Below the pieces are notes generated by a model. It saw only the letters and a program-made list of their open reading frames with translations, was not told where the DNA came from and searched no databases. This document shows, piece by piece, positions 17,769-27,437 of a DNA stretch of 64,000 bases (positions are counted from its first letter, which is position 1; every line of letters begins with the position of its first letter). The position numbers were made by a program, and so were the translations under genes. Source of the DNA: Leptospira_A sp046736045 (lineage in GTDB: Bacteria > Spirochaetota > Leptospiria > Leptospirales > Leptospiraceae); the NCBI RefSeq assembly GCF_046736045.1, contig NZ_CP177134.1:1364001-1428000 (forward strand), written 5' to 3'.

Positions 17769-17916
17769 AGGAATTCTTCCTCTGTTTAGAAATTAAGCAG
17801 ATTTTTCTCTGAGAAGCTATCTGATTATGTCTAGTACCGCTTTTCTTCTTATATCAGCGAAATGTGTAGATTGGTACGGAAATTGCTTTTAAAATAAGCA
17901 AAAGGAAGTATGCGCC

Positions 17917-19341
17917 ATGTTTATCGCAGACTATGACACCAAAACCGGATATGATGAGATGTTTTCCCGCGAAGGCAGTGCTCGTAAGAGTTATCATTTT
18001 TTAAAATCTAAGATGGAAAGTTTGGGTGGAGTTGAGCTCATCAAACGAAGCTCTTCCGCAGAAAAGGCTTTATTATCCTTAGGAATCACCTTTACCTTGT
18101 ATGGTGATGGAGAACAACAGGAAAGGATCATGCCGTTTGACGTGATTCCACGGATTGTTCCCAACGAAGAATGGGGAAGAATGGAAAAAGGGCTGAAACA
18201 AAGAATTTTAGCACTCAATCTTTTTCTCCAAGATATCTATAATGAACAAAAAATCATAAAAGACGGAATCATTCCTCGCGACATCATCGAATCAAGTACC
18301 GGATTTTTAAAAGAGTGCATCGGTTTGAAACCTCCGCAAGGGATCTGGATTCATATCACCGGTACGGACTTGGTTCGTGACGGAGAGGGAACTTTTCATG
18401 TTTTGGAAGACAATTTACGATGTCCGTCGGGTGTTTCCTATGTATTAGAAAACCGTGAAGTGATGAAGCGCACCTTTCCCGAGTTATTCGACAAACTGAA
18501 TATCCAACAAGTATATGATTATCCTTATCGCCTTCGTTCCACTTTGGAGAACCTGACTTATGAAAGTAATCCGGTGATCGCTGTTTGGACTCCGGGCGTT
18601 TATAACTCCGCATATTATGAACATTCTTTTCTCGCTCAAAAAATGGGAGTTTATCTTGTAGAAGGCTCCGACCTGTTAGTTGAAGATGATATCGTTTATA
18701 TGAAAACGACAAAGGGATTGAAAAAGATAGATGTAATTTATCGTCGGATTGATGATACATTCATGGATCCGAATACATTTCGTGCCGATTCGCTACTGGG
18801 AGTAAAAGGAATATTTCAAGCATTCAAAAAAGGGAATGTTGCATTGGCAAATGCTCCTGGTACGGGAATCGCCGACGATAAAGTGATTTATTCTTTCGTT
18901 CCGCAGATCATTAAATATTACTTAGACGAAGAAGCGATTATTCCCAATGTACCGACATATCTCTGTTCTATTGAAAAGGATCTGAAGTATGTGTTGGAAA
19001 ATATTCACAATCTGGTAGTCAAACCAGCGAACGGAGCGGGTGGTTACGGAATGATCATCGGACCCAAAGCTTCCAAACAAGAACAGGAAGATTTTAAAAA
19101 ATTGATTTTAGAAGACGCAAGAAATTATATCGCCCAACCGGTTTTGAATTTATCTACGGTTCCTACATTGATTGCAGACAAAATTGAAGCGAGACATGTA
19201 GACCTTCGACCGTTCATTTTGTTCGGTAAGGAAGTTTATGTCATGCCGGGTGGACTCACTCGTGTTGCTCTTAGAAAAGGTTCTTTAGTTGTGAATTCTT
19301 CCCAGGGAGGCGGTTCAAAAGATACCTGGGTCTTAGGGTAA
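17917..19341 (+). CDS. Circularly permuted type 2 ATP-grasp protein
   Basis: Predicted ATP-dependent carboxylate-amine ligase of the DUF404/DUF407 (COG2308) type. Motifs in order: the N-terminal YDEMFSREGSARKSY segment; DLVRDGEGTFHVLEDNLRCP, the metal/nucleotide region; VIYRRIDDTFMDP; a glycine-rich ATP loop VVKPANGAGGYG; RHVDLRPFILFG; and GLTRVAL...SSQGGGSKDTWVL at the C-terminus. 474 aa is typical. First gene of a five-gene collinear cluster; the next starts 16 nt later. The family is predicted to make peptide or amide bonds, substrate unknown. An AGGAAG ribosome site lies 9-10 nt before the ATG. Confidence 0.9.
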   Translation: MFIADYDTKTGYDEMFSREGSARKSYHFLKSKMESLGGVELIKRSSSAEKALLSLGITFTLYGDGEQQERIMPFDVIPRIVPNEEWGRMEKGLKQRILALNLFLQDIYNEQKIIKDGIIPRDIIESSTGFLKECIGLKPPQGIWIHITGTDLVRDGEGTFHVLEDNLRCPSGVSYVLENREVMKRTFPELFDKLNIQQVYDYPYRLRSTLENLTYESNPVIAVWTPGVYNSAYYEHSFLAQKMGVYLVEGSDLLVEDDIVYMKTTKGLKKIDVIYRRIDDTFMDPNTFRADSLLGVKGIFQAFKKGNVALANAPGTGIADDKVIYSFVPQIIKYYLDEEAIIPNVPTYLCSIEKDLKYVLENIHNLVVKPANGAGGYGMIIGPKASKQEQEDFKKLILEDARNYIAQPVLNLSTVPTLIADKIEARHVDLRPFILFGKEVYVMPGGLTRVALRKGSLVVNSSQGGGSKDTWVLG

Positions 19342-19357
19342 GAGGAGGCTAGCAGGT

Positions 19358-20326
19358 ATGTTAAGTCGTGTAGCCGAATCCGTATTTTGGATGAATCGTT
19401 ATATCGAAAGGGCTGAAAATTATGCCCGTTTCATAGATGTAAATCATCAATTGTCTCTTGATTTGAATGAAGATTTTCCGAATCAGTGGATGCCGTTGGT
19501 TTATACCACAGGTGATGCCGAGGTGTTCGAAAAAAAATATGAGACACCAACACCGGCAAGCGTCATTCAGTTTATGACCTTTGACGATGAAAATCCCAGT
19601 TCTATTTATAACTGCGTACAAAGAGCACGTGAGAATGCGAGAAGCATTCGGGAAAATATTTCCACTCCTATGTGGGAGGTTTTGAATGAATTTTATTTAT
19701 TCATCAAAGACTATCGTAAACAGTATTTGGAAAATCCGGAAAGTAGAGGAGAAGGACTTTCTTTAGGCTTATCCGAATTTTTAAGTTATGTGAGAAAAAG
19801 CTGCCAAACTTTTTACGGGACTTCGGATTCTACCATTTCCCATGATGAAGTTTGGAGTTTTTCCTTATTGGGTAGGTTTTTAGAAAGAGCAGATAAAACC
19901 ACACGGATTTTGGATATGAAGTATTTTATACTTTTACCTTCCATCCAGGATGTAGGTTCCACCTTAGACTTGTTACAGTGGATGTCTTTGCTCAAATCCA
20001 CTTCGGCTCATGAGATGTACAATCGAAAATACAAAAAAGTACATCCGATTGAAATTGCGGAGTTTTTGGTTTTGGATCCTGCATTTCCAAGGTCGATCGT
20101 GTTCTGTTTGCATGAGATAGAAGAGAGTTTGGAAAAGGTATCCGGAAATAAGGAAGGATTACCGCGTAATTTGGCGCAAGATGCAGTCACTACTTATTTG
20201 AACCGGCTTCGATCGGAAAATGTGCATTCTGTTTTTGACAAAGGTCTACATGAGTATTTGGATGATATCCAAATCGAGTTGAATCGTATCGGATCAAAAA
20301 TCGTAGAGAGATTTTTTAAAAGCTAA
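19358..20326 (+). CDS. Alpha-E domain protein (DUF403)
   Basis: All-helical protein of the alpha-E family (COG2307), nearly always encoded beside circularly permuted ATP-grasp proteins. The signature MLSRVAESVFWMNRYIERAENYARFIDVN opens the protein; a second conserved block is FSLLGRFLERADKTTRILDMKYF. 322 aa. No known catalytic residues, so it probably acts as partner or scaffold of the ATP-grasp enzyme. Good ribosome site (AGAGGAGG) between the two genes. Confidence 0.88.
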   Translation: MLSRVAESVFWMNRYIERAENYARFIDVNHQLSLDLNEDFPNQWMPLVYTTGDAEVFEKKYETPTPASVIQFMTFDDENPSSIYNCVQRARENARSIRENISTPMWEVLNEFYLFIKDYRKQYLENPESRGEGLSLGLSEFLSYVRKSCQTFYGTSDSTISHDEVWSFSLLGRFLERADKTTRILDMKYFILLPSIQDVGSTLDLLQWMSLLKSTSAHEMYNRKYKKVHPIEIAEFLVLDPAFPRSIVFCLHEIEESLEKVSGNKEGLPRNLAQDAVTTYLNRLRSENVHSVFDKGLHEYLDDIQIELNRIGSKIVERFFKS

Positions 20327-20331
20327 AAACT

Positions 20332-23300
20332 ATGAGCATAAGAGTCGCATTAACCCATATAACAACGTATAATTATGATAAACGGATCGAGTTATCTCCG
20401 CATGTGATTCGTTTAAGACCTGCACCACATACCAAAAATAACATTGTTTCGTATTCCTTGAACATTCTTCCTGAAGAAAAATTTCTAAATTGGCAACAAG
20501 ATCCATTCGGAAACTATCTCGCAAGACTGGTGTTTAACGAAAAAACAAACATATTTCAAGTAGCAGTCGATCTGGTTGTGGATATGAAAGTGATCAATCC
20601 GTTCGACTTTTTCATCGAGGAAAAAGCGGAAAAAATTCCTTTCGAGTATGACCGAACTCTGAAAAAAGAATTAGCTCCTTATTTAAAACCCAAAAAACCC
20701 ACCAAACTTTTAGCAGATTATCTGAAAACGATTGATAAAACTCCTCGTCGTACGATTGACTTTTTGGTAGGCTTAAATCAAAAAATTTATACTGACATCG
20801 GTTATATCATTCGTATGGAACCTGGCGTACAAGCGCCCGAAGTCACTTTGAAAAAAGGAATGGGTTCTTGTCGCGATAGCTCTTATTTATTAGTTCAAGT
20901 TTTACGTAACCTTGGTTTGGCGGCGCGGTTTGTTTCCGGTTATCTGATCCAACTGAAAGCAGATGTAAAGTCATTGGACGGTCCTTCCGGTGCCGAACAG
21001 GATTTTACCGATCTGCATGCTTGGGCGGAAGTATATTTGCCGGGAGCCGGTTGGGTGGGACTTGATCCTACTTCCGGACTTTTTACCGGAGAAGGTCATA
21101 TTCCTCTTGCTGCAACTCCCGAACCTGAGTCGGCCGGTCCCATCTCAGGTGCCGCCGAACGCGCAAAAACGGAATTCTCTTTCCATATGAGTGTGGAAAG
21201 AATCAAAGAAACACCCCGAGTCACACTTCCTTATGCGGAAGAAGATTGGAATCGCATTCAGGCTTTAGGTGAGTCCATAGACAAAAGAATTAAAAAAAAT
21301 GACATTCGTTTGACGATCGGAGGGGAACCGACTTTTGTTTCCACCGAAAATAAAGATGCGCCCGAATGGAATTTTGATGCACTAGGTTTTGAAAAATATT
21401 CCCGTTCCGAACAATTGATGAAACGATTGAAAGGTCATTATGCAAAAGGCGGGGTCGTTCAATACGGACAAGGGAAATGGTATCCGGGAGAACCCCTTCC
21501 CCGATGGGCAATGATCGCCTATTGGAGGCTAGATGGTGAAAAAATCTGGGAAGCGGAACACTTGCTCGCTGACGATCGTTATGTGGGTTCGAGTACTGCC
21601 GATGATGCACGCAGATTTGCGAGTACGCTTGCTGACAATTTAAAACTTTCTCAAGATACGATTCATCCGGGATTTGAGGACAATTTGTACTATCTCTGGC
21701 AAGAAGGAAATTTGCCGGAAGAAGATGAAGATTTGTTAAAAGGTCTGGACCAATACAATAAGCTGGAACGTAAACGCATTCTATCTGTATTGGAAAAAGG
21801 AATCAATCGTGAAATCGGTTATATGATTCCATTGGAATACAATACTTTCGATCATCGTTGGATCAGTCAAAAATGGAATTTTAAAAGAAAGAAATTATAT
21901 TTAATCCCGGGAGATTCTCCTATGGGATACAGATTGCCTCTGAATTCTTTGACGGATGCAAAAATATATCCATATCAGGAAGATCCTGCAACTCCAAGAC
22001 CTCCTCTTCCTAAGCGGAAGGACTTGGAACAAATTCGTAATGCACAAACAATTCCCGCTTCGTATAATTTGCCTTCTCAGGATTATACGCGAACTGCAAT
22101 TTGTGTTGAACCGAGAAACGGCAATCTCCGTATTTTTTTACCTCCCGTATCCAATTTGGAAGGTTGGTTGGATTTGGTTTTGCAGATTGAAAAAACAGCA
22201 GTGCTCACCGATCTTCCGATTGTATTGGAAGGATATGAAGCGCCTTCTGACCCCAGACTCAGTCGTTTTAAAATTACACCTGACCCCGGTGTAATCGAAG
22301 TTAATATGCATCCGTCTTATAATTTCGGAGAGATTGTAGAAAAAACGAAAACTCTCTATGCGGAAGCCGAACAAATCAAACTTACTGCCGAGAAATTTAT
22401 GTTAGACGGTCGCCATTCCGGAACGGGTGGTGGGAATCACATCACTGTCGGGGGTGCAACAGTTCAAGACAGTCCATTCCTTCGTAAGCCGAGTTTGCTC
22501 AGAAGTATGATCTCTTTTTGGCAAAACCATCCTGGTTTGTCTTATTTGTTCTCCGGCCTTTTTATCGGTCCCACTTCACAGTCTCCAAGGATTGATGAAG
22601 CGCGTAACGACAGTTTGCATGAATTGAAAATTGCATTTCAACAAGTTGATTCCAGCAGATTCACTCCCCCTTGGTTGATTGATCGGTTGTTTCGGAATAT
22701 TCTTGTAGATTTGACAGGTAATACTCATAGAACCGAAATCTCCATTGATAAACTTTTTGATCCTGGATCTTATACGGGAAGGCTCGGGCTTGTGGAGATG
22801 AGAGCATTTGAAATGCCTCCCCATTATCAGATGAGTGTTGTCCAACAAGCTTTTGTTATGGCGATATTATGCAAATTCTGGGAAACACCTTACTATGGTC
22901 AGCCGATTAATTGGGGAACTGAGCTGCATGACAGATTTATGTTGCCTTATTTCGTTTACAAAGATTTTAAAGAAGTCATCCGGGGCTTGCAAAATTCGGG
23001 TTTTGCATTTATAGAAAAGGACTTTGATCCTTTCTTTGAATTCAGATTTCCTCAGTACGGAATTTCTTTCCTGGATGGGATGCAGATTGAACTGAGAATG
23101 GCTTTGGAACCTTGGAATGTTCTGGGAGAAGAAAATACTTCGCAAGGGACGTCCAGAGGTGTGGATTCGGCAGTAGAAAGGCTTCAGGTCAAAGTGAACG
23201 GATTTCATCCTGATCGTTATGTAATGAGTTGCAATGGCTATGAAGTACCGCTTCAATCGACGGGAACGACGGGAGAATACGTTGCAGGCGTACGATTCAA

Positions 23301-23586
23301 GGCTTGGGCGACTGTATTCACTTTACATCCACATTTACCTGCGCAACAATCACTTGTGTTTGACATATATGACAAATGGAATGATAGATCATTAGGGGGA
23401 TGTACATACCATGTCTCCCATCCGGGTGGATTGTCCTACGGAAGTTTTCCAGTGAATGGGTATGAAGCGGAATCCAGAAGGATATCCAGATTTTGGACTC
23501 ATGGTCATAAAGTCGGTAAATCCCTTCCTCCGATTCGATTGGAGAATAAAGCTTTCCCTTCTACTCTCGATTTAAGATTGGTATAA
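20332..23586 (+). CDS. Transglutaminase-like protease fused to DUF2126 (putative amidoligase)
   Basis: Large two-part enzyme. Residues about 1-265 are a bacterial transglutaminase-like domain with a complete triad: C180 (GSCRDSS), H229 (DLHAWAE) and D245 (GLDPTSG). From about residue 320 (LTIGGEPTFVS) it is DUF2126, a predicted amidoligase domain, with the conserved GTGGGNHITVGG and SHYFS-free C-terminal beta region. 1084 aa matches full-length family members. Known neighbourhood: ATP-grasp and alpha-E genes, as here (5-nt gap upstream, 13-nt downstream). The transglutaminase part would cleave or transfer amide bonds, the DUF2126 part form them; target unknown. No signal peptide, so probably cytosolic. 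Confidence 0.88.
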   Translation: MSIRVALTHITTYNYDKRIELSPHVIRLRPAPHTKNNIVSYSLNILPEEKFLNWQQDPFGNYLARLVFNEKTNIFQVAVDLVVDMKVINPFDFFIEEKAEKIPFEYDRTLKKELAPYLKPKKPTKLLADYLKTIDKTPRRTIDFLVGLNQKIYTDIGYIIRMEPGVQAPEVTLKKGMGSCRDSSYLLVQVLRNLGLAARFVSGYLIQLKADVKSLDGPSGAEQDFTDLHAWAEVYLPGAGWVGLDPTSGLFTGEGHIPLAATPEPESAGPISGAAERAKTEFSFHMSVERIKETPRVTLPYAEEDWNRIQALGESIDKRIKKNDIRLTIGGEPTFVSTENKDAPEWNFDALGFEKYSRSEQLMKRLKGHYAKGGVVQYGQGKWYPGEPLPRWAMIAYWRLDGEKIWEAEHLLADDRYVGSSTADDARRFASTLADNLKLSQDTIHPGFEDNLYYLWQEGNLPEEDEDLLKGLDQYNKLERKRILSVLEKGINREIGYMIPLEYNTFDHRWISQKWNFKRKKLYLIPGDSPMGYRLPLNSLTDAKIYPYQEDPATPRPPLPKRKDLEQIRNAQTIPASYNLPSQDYTRTAICVEPRNGNLRIFLPPVSNLEGWLDLVLQIEKTAVLTDLPIVLEGYEAPSDPRLSRFKITPDPGVIEVNMHPSYNFGEIVEKTKTLYAEAEQIKLTAEKFMLDGRHSGTGGGNHITVGGATVQDSPFLRKPSLLRSMISFWQNHPGLSYLFSGLFIGPTSQSPRIDEARNDSLHELKIAFQQVDSSRFTPPWLIDRLFRNILVDLTGNTHRTEISIDKLFDPGSYTGRLGLVEMRAFEMPPHYQMSVVQQAFVMAILCKFWETPYYGQPINWGTELHDRFMLPYFVYKDFKEVIRGLQNSGFAFIEKDFDPFFEFRFPQYGISFLDGMQIELRMALEPWNVLGEENTSQGTSRGVDSAVERLQVKVNGFHPDRYVMSCNGYEVPLQSTGTTGEYVAGVRFKAWATVFTLHPHLPAQQSLVFDIYDKWNDRSLGGCTYHVSHPGGLSYGSFPVNGYEAESRRISRFWTHGHKVGKSLPPIRLENKAFPSTLDLRLV

Positions 23587-23599
23587 CAAGTATTAATAG

Positions 23600-26134
23600 A
23601 TGATGACTCAAGATCCGTACGTACTCACAAATAATTACCGCCCTCTGCCAGGCGTCTATGACGAGTTAATGGATGAAGACGGTAATGTTCGCAAAAAATA
23701 CAAATTCATTGTTAAATCATTTCAGGAACTTGGCCCCGGAGAACTGATCAATCGCAGAAGAGACGCTGATCGGATTCTAAGAGAAAACGGTGTAACCTAT
23801 AATACCTACCAATCCAGTTCTCCTGAGGCGAAAGAAAGACCTTGGAGTTTGGATCTATTTCCGTTGGTCATGGAAAGTGATGAATGGCGTTTGTTGGAAC
23901 GCGGCTTAAATCAAAGAGCCGATCTTTTGGACAGTTTTTTACGCGATATCTATTCCAAAAGACGCGTGTTATACGAAAAAAAAATCCCTGCGGAAATTTT
24001 AATGAATTCATCGTCTTTTCTTCGCGCTTGCGACGGAATGTATGAATCCAATCATTTTTTAGCGAAGAATCCCGCTCTTTTATTTTTTGTATGCGATATG
24101 ATTCGCGGTGCCGATGGAAATTTTTACGTACTTAACGATAGAGTGCAGGCACCGTCTGGCTCCGGTTATTCGCTCGAAAACAGAATCGTATTGTCCCGTA
24201 TTTTTCCAAGTATGTACAGAGATGCGATGGTGCATCGTGTTGCAATTTATTTCCGTTCTCTTCGCAAATCATTAAATCAACTAGCTGGTGTTTCAGGAAG
24301 AGAGCCTGTTGTTGTTTTGCTGACTCCCGGTCCCGGTAATGAAACGTACTTCGAACATGCATATTTATCCGGTTATCTGGGCTATACTTTGGTACAAGGT
24401 GAAGACTTAACCGTCAGAAAAAACAAAGTATATATGAAAACCGTGGAAGGATTGCAACAAGTGGATCTGATCCTTCGCAGAGTTGACGATTTGTTTATGG
24501 ATCCTTTGGAATTGAAAGGGGATTCCCTTTTGGGAGTGCCGGGCCTTTTGGAGGCGATTCGATCCGGCAATGTTAAAATTGCAAATCCGATCGGATCATC
24601 CTTTTTGGAAAACCGTGCACTTTTACCTTATTATAATGATCTTTGCAAGTTTTACTTGGGTGAAGATTTGATTTTGCCAATGGCTCCGACCTACTGGTTG
24701 GGAGACAAAACGCACCAATCTTTGGTGATGCAGTCACCGGAAAAATATGTTTTTAAAACCGTTTCCAGAGATGATGAAGAAGAACCGGTTACATTCCTCG
24801 AACTCAGCGGAGAAAGAAAAGACAGCTTTATCACAAAATTAAAGCACACTCCGAAACGTTTCATTGCTCAGGAAATGATTGCTTCGGCAACAGTTCCCAT
24901 TCTTTCCGAAAACGGATTTCGCCCGGGTCGAGCTATCATGCGAACGTTTGTTACTTCATCAGGTAACGGATATCAAACGATGGCGGGCGGTTTGGTAAGA
25001 GTTTCACAATCTTTGGATGATTTTTTCGTTACAAGCCAAAGAGGAGCATGGAGTAAAGATTTATGGGTTCTCGCTTCCGAAACTCAAAAAGAAGAAACAC
25101 TTCTTGTTCCTAAATCGGATCAGGTATCTATTTCCAGAAAAAGTTCCGGAGTTCCGAGTCGTGTAGCTGATAGTTTGTTTTGGCTTGCCCGATATATGGA
25201 ACGTTCGGAAAATCAGGCGCGTATTTTCCGGGAAGCGACTTTCAAAGTACTTCAAATTGAAGAAAATTACGAAAAAGAAGCAATATTCAATATTTTACGC
25301 CTTGTAACACATGTTACAAATTCATTTCCGGGATTTTTAGGAGATGATGCGGAAGATTTATTTGCCCAACCTTTCGGGGAATTGCAAAAATTAGCATCTA
25401 ACAGATTGGTAGTGGGGAGTCTTGCTTTTAATATCAAGAGCTTGGTTCAAGCCTCCAAATCGGTACGAGACCGTCTTTCGGAAGACATGAAGAAAAACAT
25501 GCTCAATTTGGAAGACAATCTGGATCAACCGGTTCAAACATATGATTCATTGATTGATTTTCTTCATAAAGTGATTCTCAATCTATCTTCTCTTACCGGT
25601 TTATCTTTTGAAAATATGAGCCGTGAAGCCGGTTGGTATTTCCTCGAACTCGGTCGAAGATTGGAAAGATCCGTGAACATGATCATTACTTTGCAGGGAA
25701 TGATCCGTTGGGAAGGATATGAAAACAAATCTTCCTTTGAAAATCTACTCAGTATCAACGATATTCGTATTACATATAATAGGCGGTATCGCGGTCGGAT
25801 CGATCAGGAATCCGTTTTAGATATTTTGTTATTCGATACTACAAACCCAAGGTCACTTGCCTACCAATTGGAACAAATCAACCTATGTTTGAAATATCTG
25901 CCCGGAAAAGAAGAAAAACAAACTTATTCGGAAGACAGAGCCGCACTTCAACTTTATACCGAATTTAAAATGAAAGATATTTCGATCTTGTTCAGATCTG
26001 CCGAACCGCTGACCAATATTACCGTTTGGTTGGAGGAATTGCACAAACATCTGAGACATTTGTCGGATGCGATTACTGCACGTTACTTTAGTTATGCGGA
26101 AGAACAAACCCGAATCGGAGACGGAAATGGCTGA
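23600..26134 (+). CDS. Circularly permuted ATP-grasp / alpha-E fusion protein
   Basis: Residues 1 to about 500 resemble the ATP-grasp protein encoded at 17917 (DMIRGADGNFYVLNDR, LILRRVDDLFMDP, GGLVRVS). From about residue 515 (SRVADSLFWLARYMERSENQAR) it is an alpha-E domain like the protein at 19358. The glycine-rich ATP loop of the stand-alone paralogue is replaced here by YVFKTVSRDDEEEP, and GGGSKDTW by RGAWSKDLW, so this half may bind ATP differently or be regulatory. 844 aa. Starts with two ATGs in a row; a second start one codon later is equally possible. Overlaps the next gene by 8 nt. Confidence 0.88.
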   Translation: MMTQDPYVLTNNYRPLPGVYDELMDEDGNVRKKYKFIVKSFQELGPGELINRRRDADRILRENGVTYNTYQSSSPEAKERPWSLDLFPLVMESDEWRLLERGLNQRADLLDSFLRDIYSKRRVLYEKKIPAEILMNSSSFLRACDGMYESNHFLAKNPALLFFVCDMIRGADGNFYVLNDRVQAPSGSGYSLENRIVLSRIFPSMYRDAMVHRVAIYFRSLRKSLNQLAGVSGREPVVVLLTPGPGNETYFEHAYLSGYLGYTLVQGEDLTVRKNKVYMKTVEGLQQVDLILRRVDDLFMDPLELKGDSLLGVPGLLEAIRSGNVKIANPIGSSFLENRALLPYYNDLCKFYLGEDLILPMAPTYWLGDKTHQSLVMQSPEKYVFKTVSRDDEEEPVTFLELSGERKDSFITKLKHTPKRFIAQEMIASATVPILSENGFRPGRAIMRTFVTSSGNGYQTMAGGLVRVSQSLDDFFVTSQRGAWSKDLWVLASETQKEETLLVPKSDQVSISRKSSGVPSRVADSLFWLARYMERSENQARIFREATFKVLQIEENYEKEAIFNILRLVTHVTNSFPGFLGDDAEDLFAQPFGELQKLASNRLVVGSLAFNIKSLVQASKSVRDRLSEDMKKNMLNLEDNLDQPVQTYDSLIDFLHKVILNLSSLTGLSFENMSREAGWYFLELGRRLERSVNMIITLQGMIRWEGYENKSSFENLLSINDIRITYNRRYRGRIDQESVLDILLFDTTNPRSLAYQLEQINLCLKYLPGKEEKQTYSEDRAALQLYTEFKMKDISILFRSAEPLTNITVWLEELHKHLRHLSDAITARYFSYAEEQTRIGDGNG

Positions 26135-27017
26135 TTATCGGGTGATTCATAAAACGAAATACGTATATGAGGATTTTGTATCCTATTGCCATAATATGGC
26201 ACATATGTATCCTTTGACTTCAAGGCATCAGGATTGTTTTCGAACTCATGTTACTGTGAATCCGAAACCGATCGTATCTTCTTTCCGAAGAGATTATTTC
26301 GGAAACCAGGTCTTTTTGTTTTCCGTGGAAGATCCCCATCGTGCTTTGGAAGTCACGGTAGAATCTACGATACGTACACATGCTTCTATGGGATATGATC
26401 ATTCCAGATCTACTGCGTGGGAAGAAATTTCAAGCATCATCAACGAATCTAATTTGGAACAGGATATTTCCGCATTGGAATATCTGCACCCGTCTCCGTT
26501 TATCAAAATCAAACCTGAGTTTGGTGACTATGGAAGACAGTTTTTTACTCAGGGCAAACCTGTTTTTTTGGGTGCTTTGGAAATGTCGGAAAGCATATTT
26601 AAGAACTTCAAATATGATGTAAAGGCAACTACCATCAATACCCCACCCGAACAAGTATTAGCTGAAAAGAAAGGTGTGTGTCAGGATTTCAGTCATCTTG
26701 CAATCTCAAGTTTGCGGTCTTTGGGAATTCCTGCCAGATATGTGAGCGGGTATTTGGAAACACAACCTCCTCCCGGAGTTGCGAAACTACAGGGTTCGGA
26801 TGCGACTCATGCCTGGATATCGGTATATTGTCCGGATATGGGATGGCAGGACTTTGATCCTACAAATGGCAAATTGATTTCCGAGGAATATATCATCACT
26901 GCGATCGGACGGGATTATTCCGATGTATCCCCACTCAAGGGGATTTTGTTCGGTGGCGGAAAACATAAGTTAGTTGTTGAAGTGGATGTATTGCGGGAAC
27001 CGATTCTTGAAAAATAG
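26127..27017 (+). CDS. Transglutaminase-like cysteine protease
   Basis: Stand-alone transglutaminase-fold protein of the COG1305 type. Complete triad: C185 (GVCQDFSH), H228 (ATHAWISVY) and D244 (FDPTNG), with the same spacing as in the DUF2126 fusion. The N-terminal beta domain (residues 1-90) is typical. I start at ATG 26127, preceded by GGAG, overlapping the ATP-grasp/alpha-E gene by 8 nt; an in-frame start 60 nt upstream would lie deep in that gene. 296 aa. Last gene of the cluster; a hairpin follows the stop. Likely cuts the isopeptide or peptide bonds that the ATP-grasp enzymes make. Confidence 0.9.
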   Translation: MADYRVIHKTKYVYEDFVSYCHNMAHMYPLTSRHQDCFRTHVTVNPKPIVSSFRRDYFGNQVFLFSVEDPHRALEVTVESTIRTHASMGYDHSRSTAWEEISSIINESNLEQDISALEYLHPSPFIKIKPEFGDYGRQFFTQGKPVFLGALEMSESIFKNFKYDVKATTINTPPEQVLAEKKGVCQDFSHLAISSLRSLGIPARYVSGYLETQPPPGVAKLQGSDATHAWISVYCPDMGWQDFDPTNGKLISEEYIITAIGRDYSDVSPLKGILFGGGKHKLVVEVDVLREPILEK

Positions 27018-27042
27018 CATTTAATTTGCGTTAAATGTTTTT
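27018..27042. terminator. Weak bidirectional terminator between convergent genes
   Basis: CATTTAA, TTTGCG loop, TTAAATG, then TTTTT on the plus strand; on the minus strand the hairpin is followed by CTATTTTT. AT-rich stem, so weak. It overlaps the stop codon of the ArsC-like gene. Confidence 0.4.
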
Positions 27043-27387
27043 CCATTCCTCTTCTTTAAACCCTACGAGAACCGTTTTATCGGAAATTACAAAAGGCCTT
27101 TTGATCAGATTTCCGTTTTTGGACAGTGCTTTTAGCGCTTCTTCTTCGGAAATTTTTGTCAGTTTTTCTTTCCAATTTCCTTCTCTATAATCTTTTCCTG
27201 AGACATTGAATAATTTGCGAATGTCGCCAATGATTTGTTTTGCTTTCTTTAATTCGGCAATACTGGGGGGAGTTTCACGAATAGGAAAGGATTCGTAAGC
27301 AATTCCTTGTTTTTTTAGAAATCCAAGTGCCTTCCGGCAGGTACTGCAACCGGAATATTCATAAACTTTTAGATTTGAATTTTTCAT
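27031..27387 (-). CDS. ArsC/Spx-family thioredoxin-fold reductase
   Basis: Small thioredoxin-fold protein of the ArsC/YffB/Spx group. The redox motif is C14-S-T-C17 in YEYSGCSTCRKALGFLK, followed by PIRETPPSIAELK and the KRPFVISDKTVLVGF segment that in ArsC-type proteins contains the conserved Arg-Pro. 118 aa is typical. It could be a glutaredoxin-linked reductase rather than a true arsenate reductase, since no arsenic genes are nearby. Divergent from murB with a 50-nt gap. Confidence 0.85.
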   Translation of the reverse strand: MKNSNLKVYEYSGCSTCRKALGFLKKQGIAYESFPIRETPPSIAELKKAKQIIGDIRKLFNVSGKDYREGNWKEKLTKISEEEALKALSKNGNLIKRPFVISDKTVLVGFKEEEWKNI

Positions 27388-27437
27388 AAAACCTATTTTC
27401 TTACATACTAGATTCTCTGCATCTGATTCTTAGAACT

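Noticed and set aside
22867..23256. 129-codon minus-strand frame in the DUF2126 gene
   Set aside because: Lies wholly within a strongly supported gene; no recognisable features.
27031..27387. Arsenic resistance locus
   Set aside because: Only a generic ArsC/Spx-like protein is present; no arsR, arsB or acr3 nearby.
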